Of a stretch of DNA of 64,000 nucleotides, positions 20,879-33,646 are shown piece by piece. Both the position numbers and the translations under genes were made by a program. The stretch comes from Prostheceraeus crozeri (Eukaryota; Platyhelminthes; Polycladida; Euryleptidae), in NCBI GenBank assembly GCA_907163375.1, contig CAJQUW010010454.1, forward strand, positions 28,933 through 92,932, read 5' to 3'. Below the pieces are notes generated by a model. The model was not told the DNA's origin, searched no databases, and worked only from the letters and a program-made list of their open reading frames with translations. Within the stretch, counting starts at the first letter, position 1; every line of letters begins with the position of its first letter.

Positions 20879-21813
20879 TGTAACAGGGTTGCTTATTTGT
20901 TTATATGTAGTAAATTTATAACTAGTATATAACGTAAATATTTTAATTATAGGTGTTGGTACCTTTACTATTGATGTGAAGAACTAAATTGTATATAGGT
21001 ATTGCTCACAAATCTGGGAGCATTGGCGCAATTTTCTGGTGAAGGGTTGCAAAGTTATATCACATTCAAGTAATAATTGAGGATTTCACGGACATGTATA
21101 TATTGTACATAATTGTAAGGTGTTGGTGGCTTCCGATTTATGGGGTTTTGGGTGGTTTCTGGGTAAAAGTATAGGCAAACATAAGATAAACATGAATTAA
21201 GTATTCCTGGTGTTAGAATGTACCATTTTATTATAAATGCAATGAGTAAAGCTCACGGCGGCTAGCGTGCGCGGTCAACCAAAACGTTGCTCTCTTAAAA
21301 TTATACGGCTGATGGTAAGTCGCTGCTCTCAACTGAACCAAGAAGTTTTAGGCAAGTGGCGTAGGTTTATGAAATAGGTTTATGATATTTCCTTTGCGGC
21401 TAATTAATTAATCGTAAGCAGCATTATAACTTTTCCGTCGCATCTGCGGGTTACAGTATATGTAAGAAGTTAGCAAGACACAATTTCAGCTGAATTAGGA
21501 GGTTGGGGTTTTATGATACTTCTGCTTCAGCTCATTAACTGCTACCCACAACCGTTATAACGTACCTGGTTAATACCCACAGATTCATTCGAGTTAGGGT
21601 ATTACCTATAATACCTAGTAACTGGTAGGGCAGGGTTAATAACTAACCAGGCGCATCTTCGAGTGAAGTTCGCGTGGCTGCTCCGGTGCTCGTCCACATC
21701 ATAAAGGATTCGACGTGGTGAACTTGGAGTAACCGGATCGTGATACGGAGACTGGTAGGTTTCTTACTGTAGTAATCAATTGGGTTAAGGGTCTCTCATA
21801 GCTCGGTCTGTTA
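20879..21813 (+). repeat. 3' LTR of Ty3/gypsy element (935 bp)
   Basis: Matches 13215-14149; see that entry. It ends CTGTTA, followed by CAATAG. Confidence 0.9.
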
Positions 21814-23530
21814 CAATAGCGTCGAACATGCGACCACTGGAGAGCCCTAAAAGAAGTGAAAACATGAACAAGAAAAGCCTTCTTGACATAACTTTAAGTG
21901 ATTCGTGCAATTTCAACCGACATCATGCAAATGCTTCAAATCCTCTCCATGGTGTGGAATATCATTGCATGCAAAAAGAAATTATCCTAGGATGGAATTG
22001 ACCGAGTTCTAAATTAATCGATATCTAGGATTTGCGGACTTGCAATACATTGAACCATCCATGCTACACCTTGTTCAAGAAAAAACTAAAATTTCCACAA
22101 AAAATCAAACTAAAGCAAAATTGAAGAGTACTATGTATACAAAGATGATTCATGATTCAACGATTTTTTCAACCAATGAAGGACAGTACAATCAGCTGAA
22201 ATTATTTAAATTTGGCGCAAGCTATATACTTATTTAAATTGTCATGAATCAACTATTGCCAAATATCTTTCACATAAATCCTTTCCATGATCTTTCTACA
22301 GTACAATCGCGCCATCGAGTGCGACCATCGTTGTAGCATGGTCAACGTTGCAGTGAGATGTCCTCTCATGAGAATCATGGATATCAGATATCAACTACCC
22401 AATGCATGGCAGCAACAGAACAGCAACATGAAGGAATTTGTGCACAAATTATACATGTACAAAAATCCAATGTCTGACAGAATTGTGGAGCGTACATAAT
22501 TTCTCCCCTCGTTGCTTTCAAGTGAAATCTTGAAATAGAGCTGAGGGAGTTGAATTTAGGAGACCATGGTAGGAGCACTTGCTGCTTGTTAGGTGTTCAC
22601 ACAGACATCGAACATTAATCATTAAGGTCGTTAGGTTGTTGTTGTTCGATGTCTATGGGTGTTCACATGGGCATTGAATCAGATATTAGCACTAAGGCAC
22701 CTAATTGCTGATGCTTGCTGCTAACATCACATGGCGAGCACAACTGCATTGTATTGAACATGACACTGAATCGAATAGTCAATGGAATTAGAGGTTCTGC
22801 TTAATGGATGAGGCACACTTAACGGAATAGTAGTCGGATGCTCAATGCGCTTCTGTGTTGACCTCAAGAAGTGAAACTTAATATGCATCAATGTGAAAAG
22901 TATGTATATTCTACACATTAAGTACAGAGATTTAAATCAAGATCAGCCGGTAAAAGTTATGTCGTTGAAAATAAAATCGGAATGAATATCACTAGAAAGT
23001 TTCGCACGTCGAAGTTGACTTCATTGGTAGCATTCATAGAAAGTCAAGCTTAAGATTATTTTCAAAGTTGAAGACATTAAGTGAAAATTGTATACTTGAC
23101 TTGGCTTGCTATCTTAAACAGCAAAGCGGATTTTCAGTGTCATCAAATTATGGAATCATTCAACGGAGGGCCTGCTGCACTGGAAAGGCCGCACATTTTA
23201 GGTCTCCCAGCGAATAAACCCGCTAAGATGTCACTATTCTATTCCATATCCATTCTCCTTCATGATTCTCTGCCATTCCATTTCACAAACTTCAATTCAG
23301 TGACTCCAATTTACAAGAATGCATTCAGGAGAATGCATCAAACCCCTTTTTGTTTTGCTTCTCACTTTGTATTGCTTCGTCTCCTCAATTTAATTGAGAA
23401 ATTTAGTAACTTTTTTGATAAGTGAAGTTGTAGCCGGCCGAGCTAATTTAGATGGGTATGACGCGCCCACTGTAAGTGATCCGTTATAAACCTACCGATA
23501 TCTGCCGCTGACATCCTTGAAAGTCCCTCT
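21814..23530. other. AT-rich DNA without recognised genes
   Basis: The only notable pattern is a repeated GTGTTCACA-N-GGCATTGAA-like motif with an inverted TTCGATGTC copy around 22590-22680, possibly a small MITE. No coding signature was seen. Confidence 0.35.
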
Positions 23531-23539
23531 TTGGATTCT

Positions 23540-24040
23540 GCAGGTGCTTCTTTGTAATCTACTTGCGCCCATTTGGCTTCCATGCCCGTCTTTAGCTTTC
23601 ATCGCAGTCCCTTGGATTCCACTGGCTGCCCTTCGACTCCGATGGCCCCCGCTTCGCTTTCTCCGAGCACCTTTGGCTTCGCCTTCACCGGCGCCCCCTT
23701 CGCTTTCACAGCGCCGCCATGGCTTCCATGTCCCTCTTTATTTTTCGTCGCAGTCCCTTGCATTCCACTGGCTGCCCTTCAACTTCGATGGCGTCCCCTT
23801 CGCTTTCACAGCGCCCCCATGGCTTCTAATGGCGCCTCCTTTATCTTGCACCGACGCTGCCTTTGCGCACATCGACGCCTCCTTGGCTTCTACTGGCACC
23901 CCTTCATTTTCACCGGCGCTCTCTTGGCTTCTAATGGTGCTCACTTTTGTCAGTGCCCCTCGGTTTTTCCAGGCGCCCATTTGGCTTCCATGTCCCTCTT
24001 TATCGTTCACTGATGTCACTTGTAGCATTTTCCACCACTG
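23540..24040. repeat. Degenerate GC-rich minisatellite
   Basis: Imperfect units built from CTTTCACAGCGCC, CATGGCTTC and GCGCCC/TCCTTGGCTTC recur at irregular 30-50 bp spacing. All three forward frames and one reverse frame stay open for long stretches. I take the resulting Pro/Ser/Leu- and Gly/Ala/Lys-rich ORFs as by-products of the repeat. The stretch is far more GC-rich than its neighbours. Confidence 0.7.
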
Positions 24041-24649
24041 CGCGGATGAGGGGTTTGAGCGTGCGCGGAACCGGCGCAGATGAACCTGAACCTGCGCGGA
24101 TGATGGTCTCAGAAAAATATTCTTTTATTTGTGGTTAAGAGGAGATATGCTTTTTGAAGTATCGGTTGTTTTTGTAGTAGCAGTCATTTTACTAATCCCC
24201 ATATAGTAAAACAATACTAATACAAAGTAATTGTATTTCTTTGGTTAGAGCAACTCCAAAGCACTCAGTTCAGCAAAAACTCAATTTTGCGAAAATGTTT
24301 ATTTTATGTTATGTTTGCTTTAGATAATTTTTTCGTTGTACCTTTAAAAGGCAGTAAGATCAATTTTACCGGCTCAGCCGTTGTAATAGCCACTGCCTTT
24401 AAAGGGTTGCTTAATCATGTGGCAGGTTGATATGAGAAATCGGCAATTTGTTTATGTTCAGAAACCAATGTTCTATTGGCTGACAGGCATTTGTTTTATA
24501 AGTCGTGAAAAAGTTTCTAGTTGTTTAACTCGTAAATAAACAATCTATATTCAGATTTAGTTCTTGCGATGTTGATTATATCTACATTTATTGTTCTCTA
24601 ACATTGAAATGTAAGATCGTTTTTTTAAATTTAATCGTAATTAATTGCC

Positions 24650-24790
24650 GGGGTGGGTCGATGTGACAAAACGTGACAGCATGTGACAATTTTTCATCTC
24701 AGAATAAAATGTGACAAAATGTGTGCTTTTTGTTGTTTGTGTGACAAAATTTGACAAATTCACGGAAAAAATATTCTGACAAAATATGAA
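24650..24790. repeat. Cluster of GTGACAAAA motifs
   Basis: GTGACAAAA(T/A)-like motifs occur about six times here and again at 27108-27195, with isolated copies at 56392-56430. Clustered short motifs near two boundaries resemble subterminal transposase-binding repeats, but clear termini were not found. Confidence 0.4.
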
Positions 24791-26600
24791 CAAAGTCGCA
24801 GAGGAGCATCAACTTAGCTTGAATGAAATAACGATGTCATGTTTTCCAGGAAGTCAATATTCTAATGTTCCTTTCTTCTTTGATGATAATTTGTTTGATA
24901 TTTTCCCACTTTCTTGCTCCAAATGGCTACTTGTGTCAGGCAAATCGAGCTGTTGTTTGTCCGAATTATCAAAGTTTACTTCGACGTGTTACGTGATGGC
25001 CCAATCGCAACATTCAACGGATGTGGCCATATGTTTTCTGATTGTCATGCCCAGATCGTAGGAATCCCTGTGAATGTATACTTCCTATAATGCACGTGCA
25101 TGTTTACCACTGATCTGAAAACAAAACAAAAGTAATAGTAATCGCTATAAAATTGAGTGGCATTTATAGACTAAAAAGAAAGTTTTCCTGTTTTTTTTTG
25201 TGAAATTATATGGTCAGTGAATTCATATTGTGAAACATATTCCGAGCACGTGTTTATTATGCAATCATATTGCCATAAGAAATGAATCATAAATGAATTC
25301 TAGACTACAAAAAAATCAATTGTAATGTAAGACTACAAGGTAAGCGTGTAAATTTTTTCCACTTTGAACAAAATTAAATGTGTCCCGGTTTTGCTCATTG
25401 TCTGTTTCGTTATTACCCCCAAATCTCGGGGTAAATGTTGTACACCTGTGGAGATTAAATGACGGTTTAACGTCGCTACTTCCCCATACTGCAGGCTTGG
25501 AGTATTGGAGAGTTGTGATCTTTTAGTCCGGATGCCCTTCCTCACTATTTCCAATGACACTTTCGGGGCTCGGCCTCTGGACCGAAAGATCGCTATGCCA
25601 AGGACTTAGCCCAGGGTTGGCATATTTAAAAACCCGTGGTTTTTATGTGTTTTTTAAGCATTTTTGTATTTTGCTATGTTAATATGTCTAACCACTTGCA
25701 CTTTTGACAAGGCCGGTAGTGGCGAAAGCTTTAGAGGAGAGAAAATAGAATTTTAAGTAAAACAGCAGCAAGGCTTATTTCTTTGGGGTTTTTTAAATAG
25801 GAGGTTGTGTTATTTAAGATAGTAGATTGTGTTTCTTCTATATAAGTCCAGGATTTTTATATTGTATATCATCAGATCGGAACTTCAACAGCCTACCCAA
25901 CTTTGAAACTCAATCTTGTGAATGAGCGTGGTCTCAGACTTTTGTTCGTCATTGTAGAGATGTCTTACTCTGATTAGCAAAATTTTATAGTTATTGCGTA
26001 TTGCTGTTTCTGGGTGCTTTATTCAGTCTTGTATCATTTAATTTTCACGGTCGCAAGAGTTTTCATACCTCTTTAGTAATTTTTGCAATAGTACACTTTT
26101 TGTTTTGAACATTTTTGGATCTTCGATTTTAGTATGACGAAATCATGCACGTGACATTATGCACTCAGTTGTATCACTAAATTTGTTTTCATTGGAATAA
26201 ATACCAAACTAGATAATCTACTGATGTCAAAGTTACTTACAATTCCATGTCGATACATAATTATCAACCCATTTCGACGTTAAACCTAAATTATTTCTCT
26301 CATACCGAAAGAATTGTCTCGGTAGTATAAAAAAGAATAAGACGTGTATTTCAGGTAATGAAGAAACATGTTGTTGGTGCTTCCGAAGTAGTTTGATACT
26401 TAAATTAGAACACACCGCTGAGCTTACGATTTGACATCGGACATAACCTACCATCAATATCTGTCTCAAATTCGATCGTATGTCTATCAATTGGTGAATG
26501 TATTTAAAACCCCACCTACTTTAAAAACCATGGGTTTTTTAATAAGGGGTGGGTTTTTACCAAGTTTAACCACCCATATGGAACTATGTAAATGATAGGT
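24791..26600. other. Non-coding DNA with possible hAT-like relic
   Basis: CAGGGTTGGCA at 25612, followed by AAAACCCGTGGTTTTT, and AAACCCACC/GGGTGGGTTTTT blocks at 26510-26560, suggest the two ends of a decayed DNA transposon. No transposase frame is recognisable. Confidence 0.3.
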
Positions 26601-26603
26601 GGG

Positions 26604-26908
26604 ACTTCACTTCATCGACACTAGATTGGTTCATTTTATCGACAGGTCTTTTCATCGACAGAGTGATTTCATCGACAGGTCTTTCCATTGACAGGGTCTT
26701 TTCATCGACAGGTGGATGATATTCACTCAAGACTATCATGCATCCATAGATCGTCAAAGACAAATTAATTTAATAATTCATCGACAACAAGCTATGATGC
26801 CTTTGAGTTTTATCAGGGACTCTACTGTGGATATAGAAATTGATGAAGCGAACTGTCGATAAAATGACTCAAATCCATGATATCTACGTGTCGATGAAGT
26901 GAACCGCA
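26604..26908. mobile_element. MITE-like element with internal ATCGACAGG repeats
   Basis: The termini CTTCACTTCATCGACAC (left) and GTGTCGATGAAGTGAA (right) are inverted repeats of about 16 bp. Inside, TTTTCATCGACAGG-like units occur about five times within 26630-26715, with further TCATCGACA/TGTCGATAA copies. No ORF. Confidence 0.6.
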
Positions 26909-26949
26909 ATCAAATAATAATAATAATTGGTAATAATTAGTAAATTAAC

Positions 26950-29900
26950 AATTTTTCTCGATTTTGTCCCTTTGTATCCCGTTTGATTATGAATATTACG
27001 TCAAATTCTCTTCTTAAAAAAGCAGCTTTTAAGGGATAATTGATGACTGCCAATCTTCTGCGCACCGGCATGTATCAAATTTTGGCTGTGTTTTCATCAG
27101 CATGTGACAAAATGTGACATTTGACCCCATCGATGTGTGACAAAACGTGACAAATCTCGAACATCAAGATATGACAAAATGTGTCACAGATCCAAATATG
27201 GCGTCCCATTCCTGTAATTACTGTATTAGCTTAATGCTGTTCTCCTTAAACTTTGAGAAGTTTTTCTTGGAATTTATAAGTGTTGATTTCTAAATGATTT
27301 CCCTACGCTATTGGTCAATATTGATTGTAAATATCATGACCACCTTAATTATATCAAAATTCAATCGATTCCCATCCACATGTCTTCTGAAATAGTCGCA
27401 CATGAAAGTGCCATGCACTATTCCAAAATCATTTTCAATTACTTTTAAAGCTTTCAAATAAACTACTGTAGGGCTACATCGGCATCCGTCATCGCATTTT
27501 CTTGACAGTGGCCTCTCGGAGAATCCAAGGCTTGTAGATTCTTCCCTTTCCGTCTTTTTGCACCTCGTCTGTTTTTTCAGTCCTATAAGCACCTGTATCC
27601 CAGAGCATTTAACACAAATATTTTGCTACTTTATAGTGTAGTCATATAATTTCCACAAATTAAATAATCATAATCCCACATAGTGGCGAATATTGTCTTG
27701 ATGATCGTGGTCTCAAAGAGAGTATGGTAGTTATGGAGCAGTCATTCACACTATTTTACTAGAAAACACAAGCGCGTGCTTGGAATTTCGTCTTTTTCCC
27801 AATCAACATTTACGAGCCCTGAGCATCATAAAATCGTGACGCTGAAGATTTTAGGCTATATATCTATGTTGGCTGAAAGAAAGAGGCTCATTCATCGTTT
27901 CATTTAAGATGTTGCCGTCTGATATCTTCAGAATCCCATCGATGCCAGGAGTTCGTTTCACAAGTTGCACAGCTATAGAATTGCCCTCATTTAGTCAATA
28001 GACTAATTAAACGTGATCGCAAGCAAATGCTCAATAATCGACGTGAATGCAACTTTATCCCAGAGTCGACGTAATTGACCAAGCGGCGATGTATTCCAGG
28101 CAATCTACAGCGAATTACACTTCAACCCGCCACAAATTGCAATTGTTTCAAGAGTAGGCTCATCTTGTAGAGAAAAAATCCCTTATCAACACGTCAAAAA
28201 TCTTGGAAAATCTAGTCAGTGGAGCACCTTGAACTCTCCATTTGAAGTCACGAGTCTTTTCGAAATGTAAAAACACGGTTGCTCAAATGAAATCGCAGAT
28301 AAAGATCGCAACAGTCAATCAAAATGAAGAGTTACAGCTTTGTCTCATTTACGTTTACCTTCCACATGGCTCTCACCAATAACACCTATGTTTTCTGAGT
28401 TATGTTCTTTCCAGGCGGTTAGATTTCTCAATCACTAGTTCAAGAATACTTGTAGACATTCGCAAATGCAAACTGATGCAGATTTGTACAAGTTAAGCCA
28501 CAAATCTGCGAAGTATACCATAAAAAACGATCTCTTTTTGCAACTACAGTCTCGTGAAAACGCATCATTGATCCAAAGGAACAGAGGTTCAAATTACAAG
28601 CGGGCAGGCATTTGGCGTTTAGTGTATTCTATGAATCGATGTTCACTGTACAGTGGCCATGAATATACGAAATTGGTCGATCCCCACGTGTCGTGGAACC
28701 AGTACTTAGGGCGCTAAAAAATCCTAGGTTTTGGTGATAGAAGATACTGTACTTTTTCTATTGCCCAGAAATTTCTATTGCACTCGTTATCTGTGTAAAA
28801 GCGATGCACCAGGTTGATAGAGGACTGACCAAGATTTAACAATAATTTGTGAAATTTCGATATTCAAATTTTTGGCGGCCATTACGGAAGAAAACTAATT
28901 GAATCTAGGTTTTGACATAGAGACCCTTCGTTAGTCTGTCAACCAGAGCGAGTTTCTGCAGGGAATGAGGTCGAAAATGAGATTTTTAGAAAATGATGTC
29001 CGCCCTAAGCCTCCTACAAATCGGCGCGTCTTCTGTATTCTAGTTAGATACTGTTTTTGTCAGACAGGATCAAAGAAAAACACATTGTGATCCAATGGGA
29101 TGTTAATCCATGTTTTTGGTTAAAATGAAATTTTGTATCTTTTCTCTAATCAGCTGAAAAGTATTTAGTCAATGTTCAACACACCATTCAGTTGGTCTTG
29201 TCTACTCCAACCGAATATGTCTACCATCTTACATTTCATGCAGATTTTTTGACATAAAAATTCTCTTGAATTTGAAAAACACCCCATTTTTGCATGCCCA
29301 CACGAAAAGTACATTTTTTCGGATTGCTACTCAACAAAGAAATATAGCATGCAATCAACCGGATTTAGGCTGAAATAAGCCCTAGCACTCATGAATTAAA
29401 GAAGTATCAAGAGTTGAGAAATCAGATTAATTGAAATCAGAGCTAGGTCGGCATATATAGCTGTCCATATAATTATTCCGTCATCACATCGACGCCTCTA
29501 AATTTGGATTTGCTGCATCAATGCAAGCGAAACTTTGCATGCGAAATGCTTAACTGGTCTTCAGAAAATCAAAAGTTGCTTAAATAGTCATTGACACTGT
29601 ATCATTTTTCTTGAAAAATGCCGCATTTTCTCTAAAAAAAGTGACCACTATTCGTCATCACATCGACGACTACTTATTGTGATCTCCTAACCAGAGGATA
29701 TGATTTATGGAACTATTTTTTTCGATAAATAATCTTCCTCAGACCTTCATAATGGCATAATTGGATTTGTCATTCGACCTTTTGACTTTGCTTTATGCTT
29801 GAAAAATTGCACAAAATGTCATGACATCTACGGCGTCGATATTATGATCTTCAGCGTCGATGTGATAAAGGAAATTAAAGTCGCCACTTAATCTGTACAG

Positions 29901-32900
29901 CTTGGCATGGTTTCTTGGGAAAATGCTTTATGCACCAGCGACTCAAATATCTTCTAAAGTGTACCGACTGGAAAAGTCGGGCTCCGATTGCCCTGTTTCT
30001 ATATCTACACCTTGCAAAGAGTTCCTGCTCATCACTGATAAGCTTCCTCTTTTTCATCTTTCAATCAGCGAATCACTTCTTTCAGGAGAGAGCGTGACAA
30101 AAAGAAGGAACCGGCTACGGCACCGATATTGAAGATTATTTTAGAGAAAATCCAGATAAGATATGAAAGTCTGAAGATGGTATAATAAGATGACGATAAC
30201 TGAAAACACAGGAGAGAATAGCAACTGTCATGGTAACTGTTCTTGATGAATCAGTGCGAGAGTCTCTTATTTTGTGGCATTTGATTTTTTTAAGCACCTA
30301 ATTTATTTAATACCATGGATTACATGTAACTTATGTAGGATCGATGGTCTTAAAAAAAGTCTGACATAGCCTATATCAAATCTAGACCACAAACAATCTC
30401 TTCAAGCATACAAGTAGGCCTATAGACACATTCATTGAGCTGATTTTACTAAATCTCCATTGAAATTTAATAATTATGAACACAGCATGAGTTATTTTCC
30501 AATACCCTGCGAATATCTTTTTCACACTACACTCAAATGCTATAATGTTATATTTTGTCAATCACTTCACTTGCATTTTGATATTGTGGATTATTTATTG
30601 CTATATGGTATCATACAAGGATCACGATGTTGCCGCAAAATAGTACTGAAGGAGAGGTTGAAAGGTCTATCTTGAATGGCAATATGAAGCACAATAATCT
30701 AGCTTAAGCTTGTGTGCTGCACATTATGGCACATTTTGTTGCTGAATAGATTTATGACTGTTTGTTTCTTTTGTGGGTCGGTTACATGTCTTCCTCGTCT
30801 GTTGTTCGAGAGGTCCTTTTTACATATAGCCCAGGCCTAACATGGAAGCAGATGTCTCATCAAACGCATTCTATTCAAGTCCTTATTGACACTTAATCAT
30901 CTCACAATTTAAAAAATTGTTAGCGATTTTATCGGCAGGGTTTTGTAAGATTTTATGTATTGAATGCTTTGTAGGCCTACCATCCGAAGACTCCCGTCTC
31001 TCGCAGCTATCTAACGATTCTTTCTTATAACTGCAAAACTACAATCCATAAGATATGAGACTAGCCCTGAATTAAACTTCACTACAAAAAATCCAACCTT
31101 TGAGCAACTGAAAACTTCTCCTAAGCCAACCTATTCAATTTAACCCATAACTTACTTTCATTCTAATTGAAAGAATTTTCGCGTAAGCCGCATTATAAAA
31201 GGGTAACAATTCGAAGTCAACTTGGCTTATGTGGATCCTACAGTTAAAGCATTTTTTCATGGATGTGCTATGCTCATCTTACACCAATATAGACCACTCA
31301 GTCTTTAACTTAAAAGCTTAAGCTTTAATAAATATTAGTGTCAAGAGAATCTCATATAGCTTACGACAACTACCGTAAATCCTAATACTTGATATGTCGA
31401 TGCAATTGATTGGATATGTGCTGTAAATTCATAATAAACATGTGTATGCCAGCATACATCCTCGTAAGGGATGAGCCCAGTTCAGACAGTTGTGTCCCCT
31501 CTATTTGACATTCATGCTTATCAATAAATTCAAGTAGGTCTAGATAGGCATAGGACCCTATTCCTATTTGTGGTGCTGCAATTCTATTATCAAATAAGAA
31601 TATGCAACAATTATAAGCATGCAAGTAAATGCATTCATGCTGTTTTGTGCTATTAACTCTTGTCATTGAATCAGTATAACTGCTGGAAACAGTTTTGTAC
31701 TTTAGAATTGTGCCATTGTAAACTTAGCCGTTTGGCTGCGGTGCTTATTTCATATACCTACCGAATTTCACTTAACTCGAGTTAACTCCTATCTAGACGG
31801 CAAAACAATATCACTGGTGCGTTGCCGGTTGTAATACAATTAGAAACTGAGCCCGAGTTAACTCGTATCGAGACAACAAGACAACAAGCAATCCATTCTC
31901 AGTTTTTGGAGATCAGAATGGGTGGTCTCATAACTATTAGTACATTTTGTTATATTTTTGTTTATCATTTTGTTTGTGTATGAAGTGAGTGATTATATGA
32001 AATTTCATGAAATCTTGAAAAGAAAAAATTAAAATGTTAGTGTACATGAAAAGGAATACCGAATATTTGTTATCACATCACTATAGTCAAGATTTTGCAA
32101 CAGAATTTGCAGTTAGGTTTTCGCTAGATTGAAAAAGAAGGTTTACTAGGCAAAAATTTAAATTCTAAATGCAAGCTGAATAAAAGCACTCGGGTTCAAG
32201 GTCAAAAAAGCTATAAAAATTAGCTTTATTTAACATTAGATTGTGACAATTAACACTCTACCATGCCCGTCGCATCTGACATATTCCTTTTAATTGCAGG
32301 ATGTTGTGATATATGTTGTGTTCTCTTCAGTTACTGATTTAAAGGTAAGTATGATGTACAACCATGTTTTAATTCATTTGTACTATGCATCAGATGTATG
32401 GGCGACAAAATTTACTTGATTTAAGAAACTATTGATTTTATTTGATGTTTTATTACTAGCCGGTTGGGTTTTATCAAATGCTTCACAACAATAAAGGATT
32501 TTTAGTTTCTTAGTGCCAGCATTTTCCATCGTTTCATTTTGATCGAGCAACTTATTAACTGCGTCAGCAATCTCAAAAGCTCCTTTTGTGTGTGAAGTAT
32601 AACACCTGTAGTCTACTAGGTTATTCAATATTTCTAGAAAGTGCTGTATTTAGCTAGAAATTGAGCTTAAAATTTGAGACCATGTTCATGAGATCACTGT
32701 TAATTTTCCACTGATGATGGTCACATCAACAGAAGCATGCTTGGTAGCTCAATTAAGTTCGCATGACATGATGAAATCCTTCGGCTATTATCTTAAAAAG
32801 CACCTGTAATGTCGATGACATGTTACTTGCAAGTTTAGTACGAGCGTAATATCTTCTTTTTTGAAAATGAAAATGAAATAACATTTCAGTAAAAGCATGA
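26950..32900. other. Long AT-rich stretch without recognised genes
   Basis: Many short frames, none with a family motif. Three copies of an ATCACATCGACG motif occur (about 29484, 29657, and inverted near 29855). No exon with convincing splice sites and homology was seen, but unannotated exons of fast-evolving genes cannot be excluded. Confidence 0.35.
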
Positions 32901-32929
32901 CCGGCTTAGCAGTATGGGTGAAGGCAGTG

Positions 32930-33307
32930 AATGACTTACATGATCTAGAAAGACAGGAGGAGAATATTGCAAAATTTCAGTGCATGCCAAGCATTAATTG
33001 ATTGGAGAACACAGTGAAACAATTTTGTCGTATTTCCGTGAGGGAAAATGGCGAAGTTTTTTATGTTTGAAGAACGTAAATCAAATACTTTTCTATGTAC
33101 ATAGTGAGAGCCTTTTAGTTTTGAATACGACGGTCTGGCCAAGAGAGAACTGTGCGGAACTTTAGACCTATCAAACGGGGAGCATACGTTAACTTCATAC
33201 ATTTGAGATAGAGATTGAATGAATAAGATGTAATCCAATTCCGAGTTATCATAGGTAGGCGAAGCATTAAGATTCATCATATCGAAAGAGTGACAAATAA
33301 ACTTAAT
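32930..33307 (-). pseudogene. LINE ORF2 endonuclease, downstream half
   Basis: The translation FDMMNLNASPTYDNSELDYI then APFDRSK-like CSPFDRSKVPHSSLLARPSY is the end of an APE-type LINE endonuclease. It continues the frame from 35365 upstream: joining across the 33308-35364 transposon at its TTAAT duplication restores continuous endonuclease coding. RT is not present downstream. Confidence 0.75.
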
Positions 33308-33527
33308 CAGGGTGTATACCGACCGGGAAAAGACAGGGAAAATGGAGATGAAGATAATACTTTGGAATTCGAAACATAATGGTTAAAGACAGGCTCTGCC
33401 GTTTGAACATAACTTACCATTTTTAGTAGTATTGGGTGGTATATGTTATTAAGTGTAGTCTGTTGTGTTTATTTTCTCTACTTTCTTACTATCTGCGGGT
33501 CTAGTACATACGACCGTAACTTGAAAA

Positions 33528-33646
33528 GATGTCTCATGATTTGAAGAGGATGGGTGATCAACAGGTTAAAGAAAGCATTGCCTGTTATGAAGATGGACGT
33601 CTTGATGTGTTTTGGAGTGGAATATTTGATGATCGGGCGTCACCTG
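33528..33646 (+). pseudogene. Transposon protein fragment upstream of Harbinger insertion
   Basis: MSHDLKRMGDQQVKESIACY then LDVFWSGIFDDRASP. It joins in frame to 34607 (ERKLINRVLVLQHGQATVEC) when the 957-bp Harbinger element and one CTG are removed. Multi-copy invertebrate transposon proteins have this sequence type, with a GQA-VE-GFS-N motif before a coiled tail. Confidence 0.6.

Larger units (their letters stand above)
13215..21813 (+). mobile_element. Ty3/gypsy LTR retrotransposon with TatD-like domain; RT/RNase H deleted
   Basis: Order: LTR, gag with two zinc knuckles, aspartic protease, [RT-RNase H missing], integrase, LINE insertion, integrase C-terminus, acidic linker, TatD-like hydrolase, purine tract (GGAGGGGAGTAAGG near 20859-20872), LTR. 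LTR near-identity means recent insertion, yet the body is defective, with a deletion, several stops and frameshifts and an inserted LINE. It may therefore have been copied in trans, or have decayed quickly. Integrase-after-RT order and the protein motifs place it in Ty3/gypsy (Metaviridae-like). Confidence 0.9.

Noticed and set aside
23517..24083. 188-residue Pro/Ser/Leu-rich ORF
   Set aside because: All frames are open because of the minisatellite; no start context, splice signals or conserved motif.
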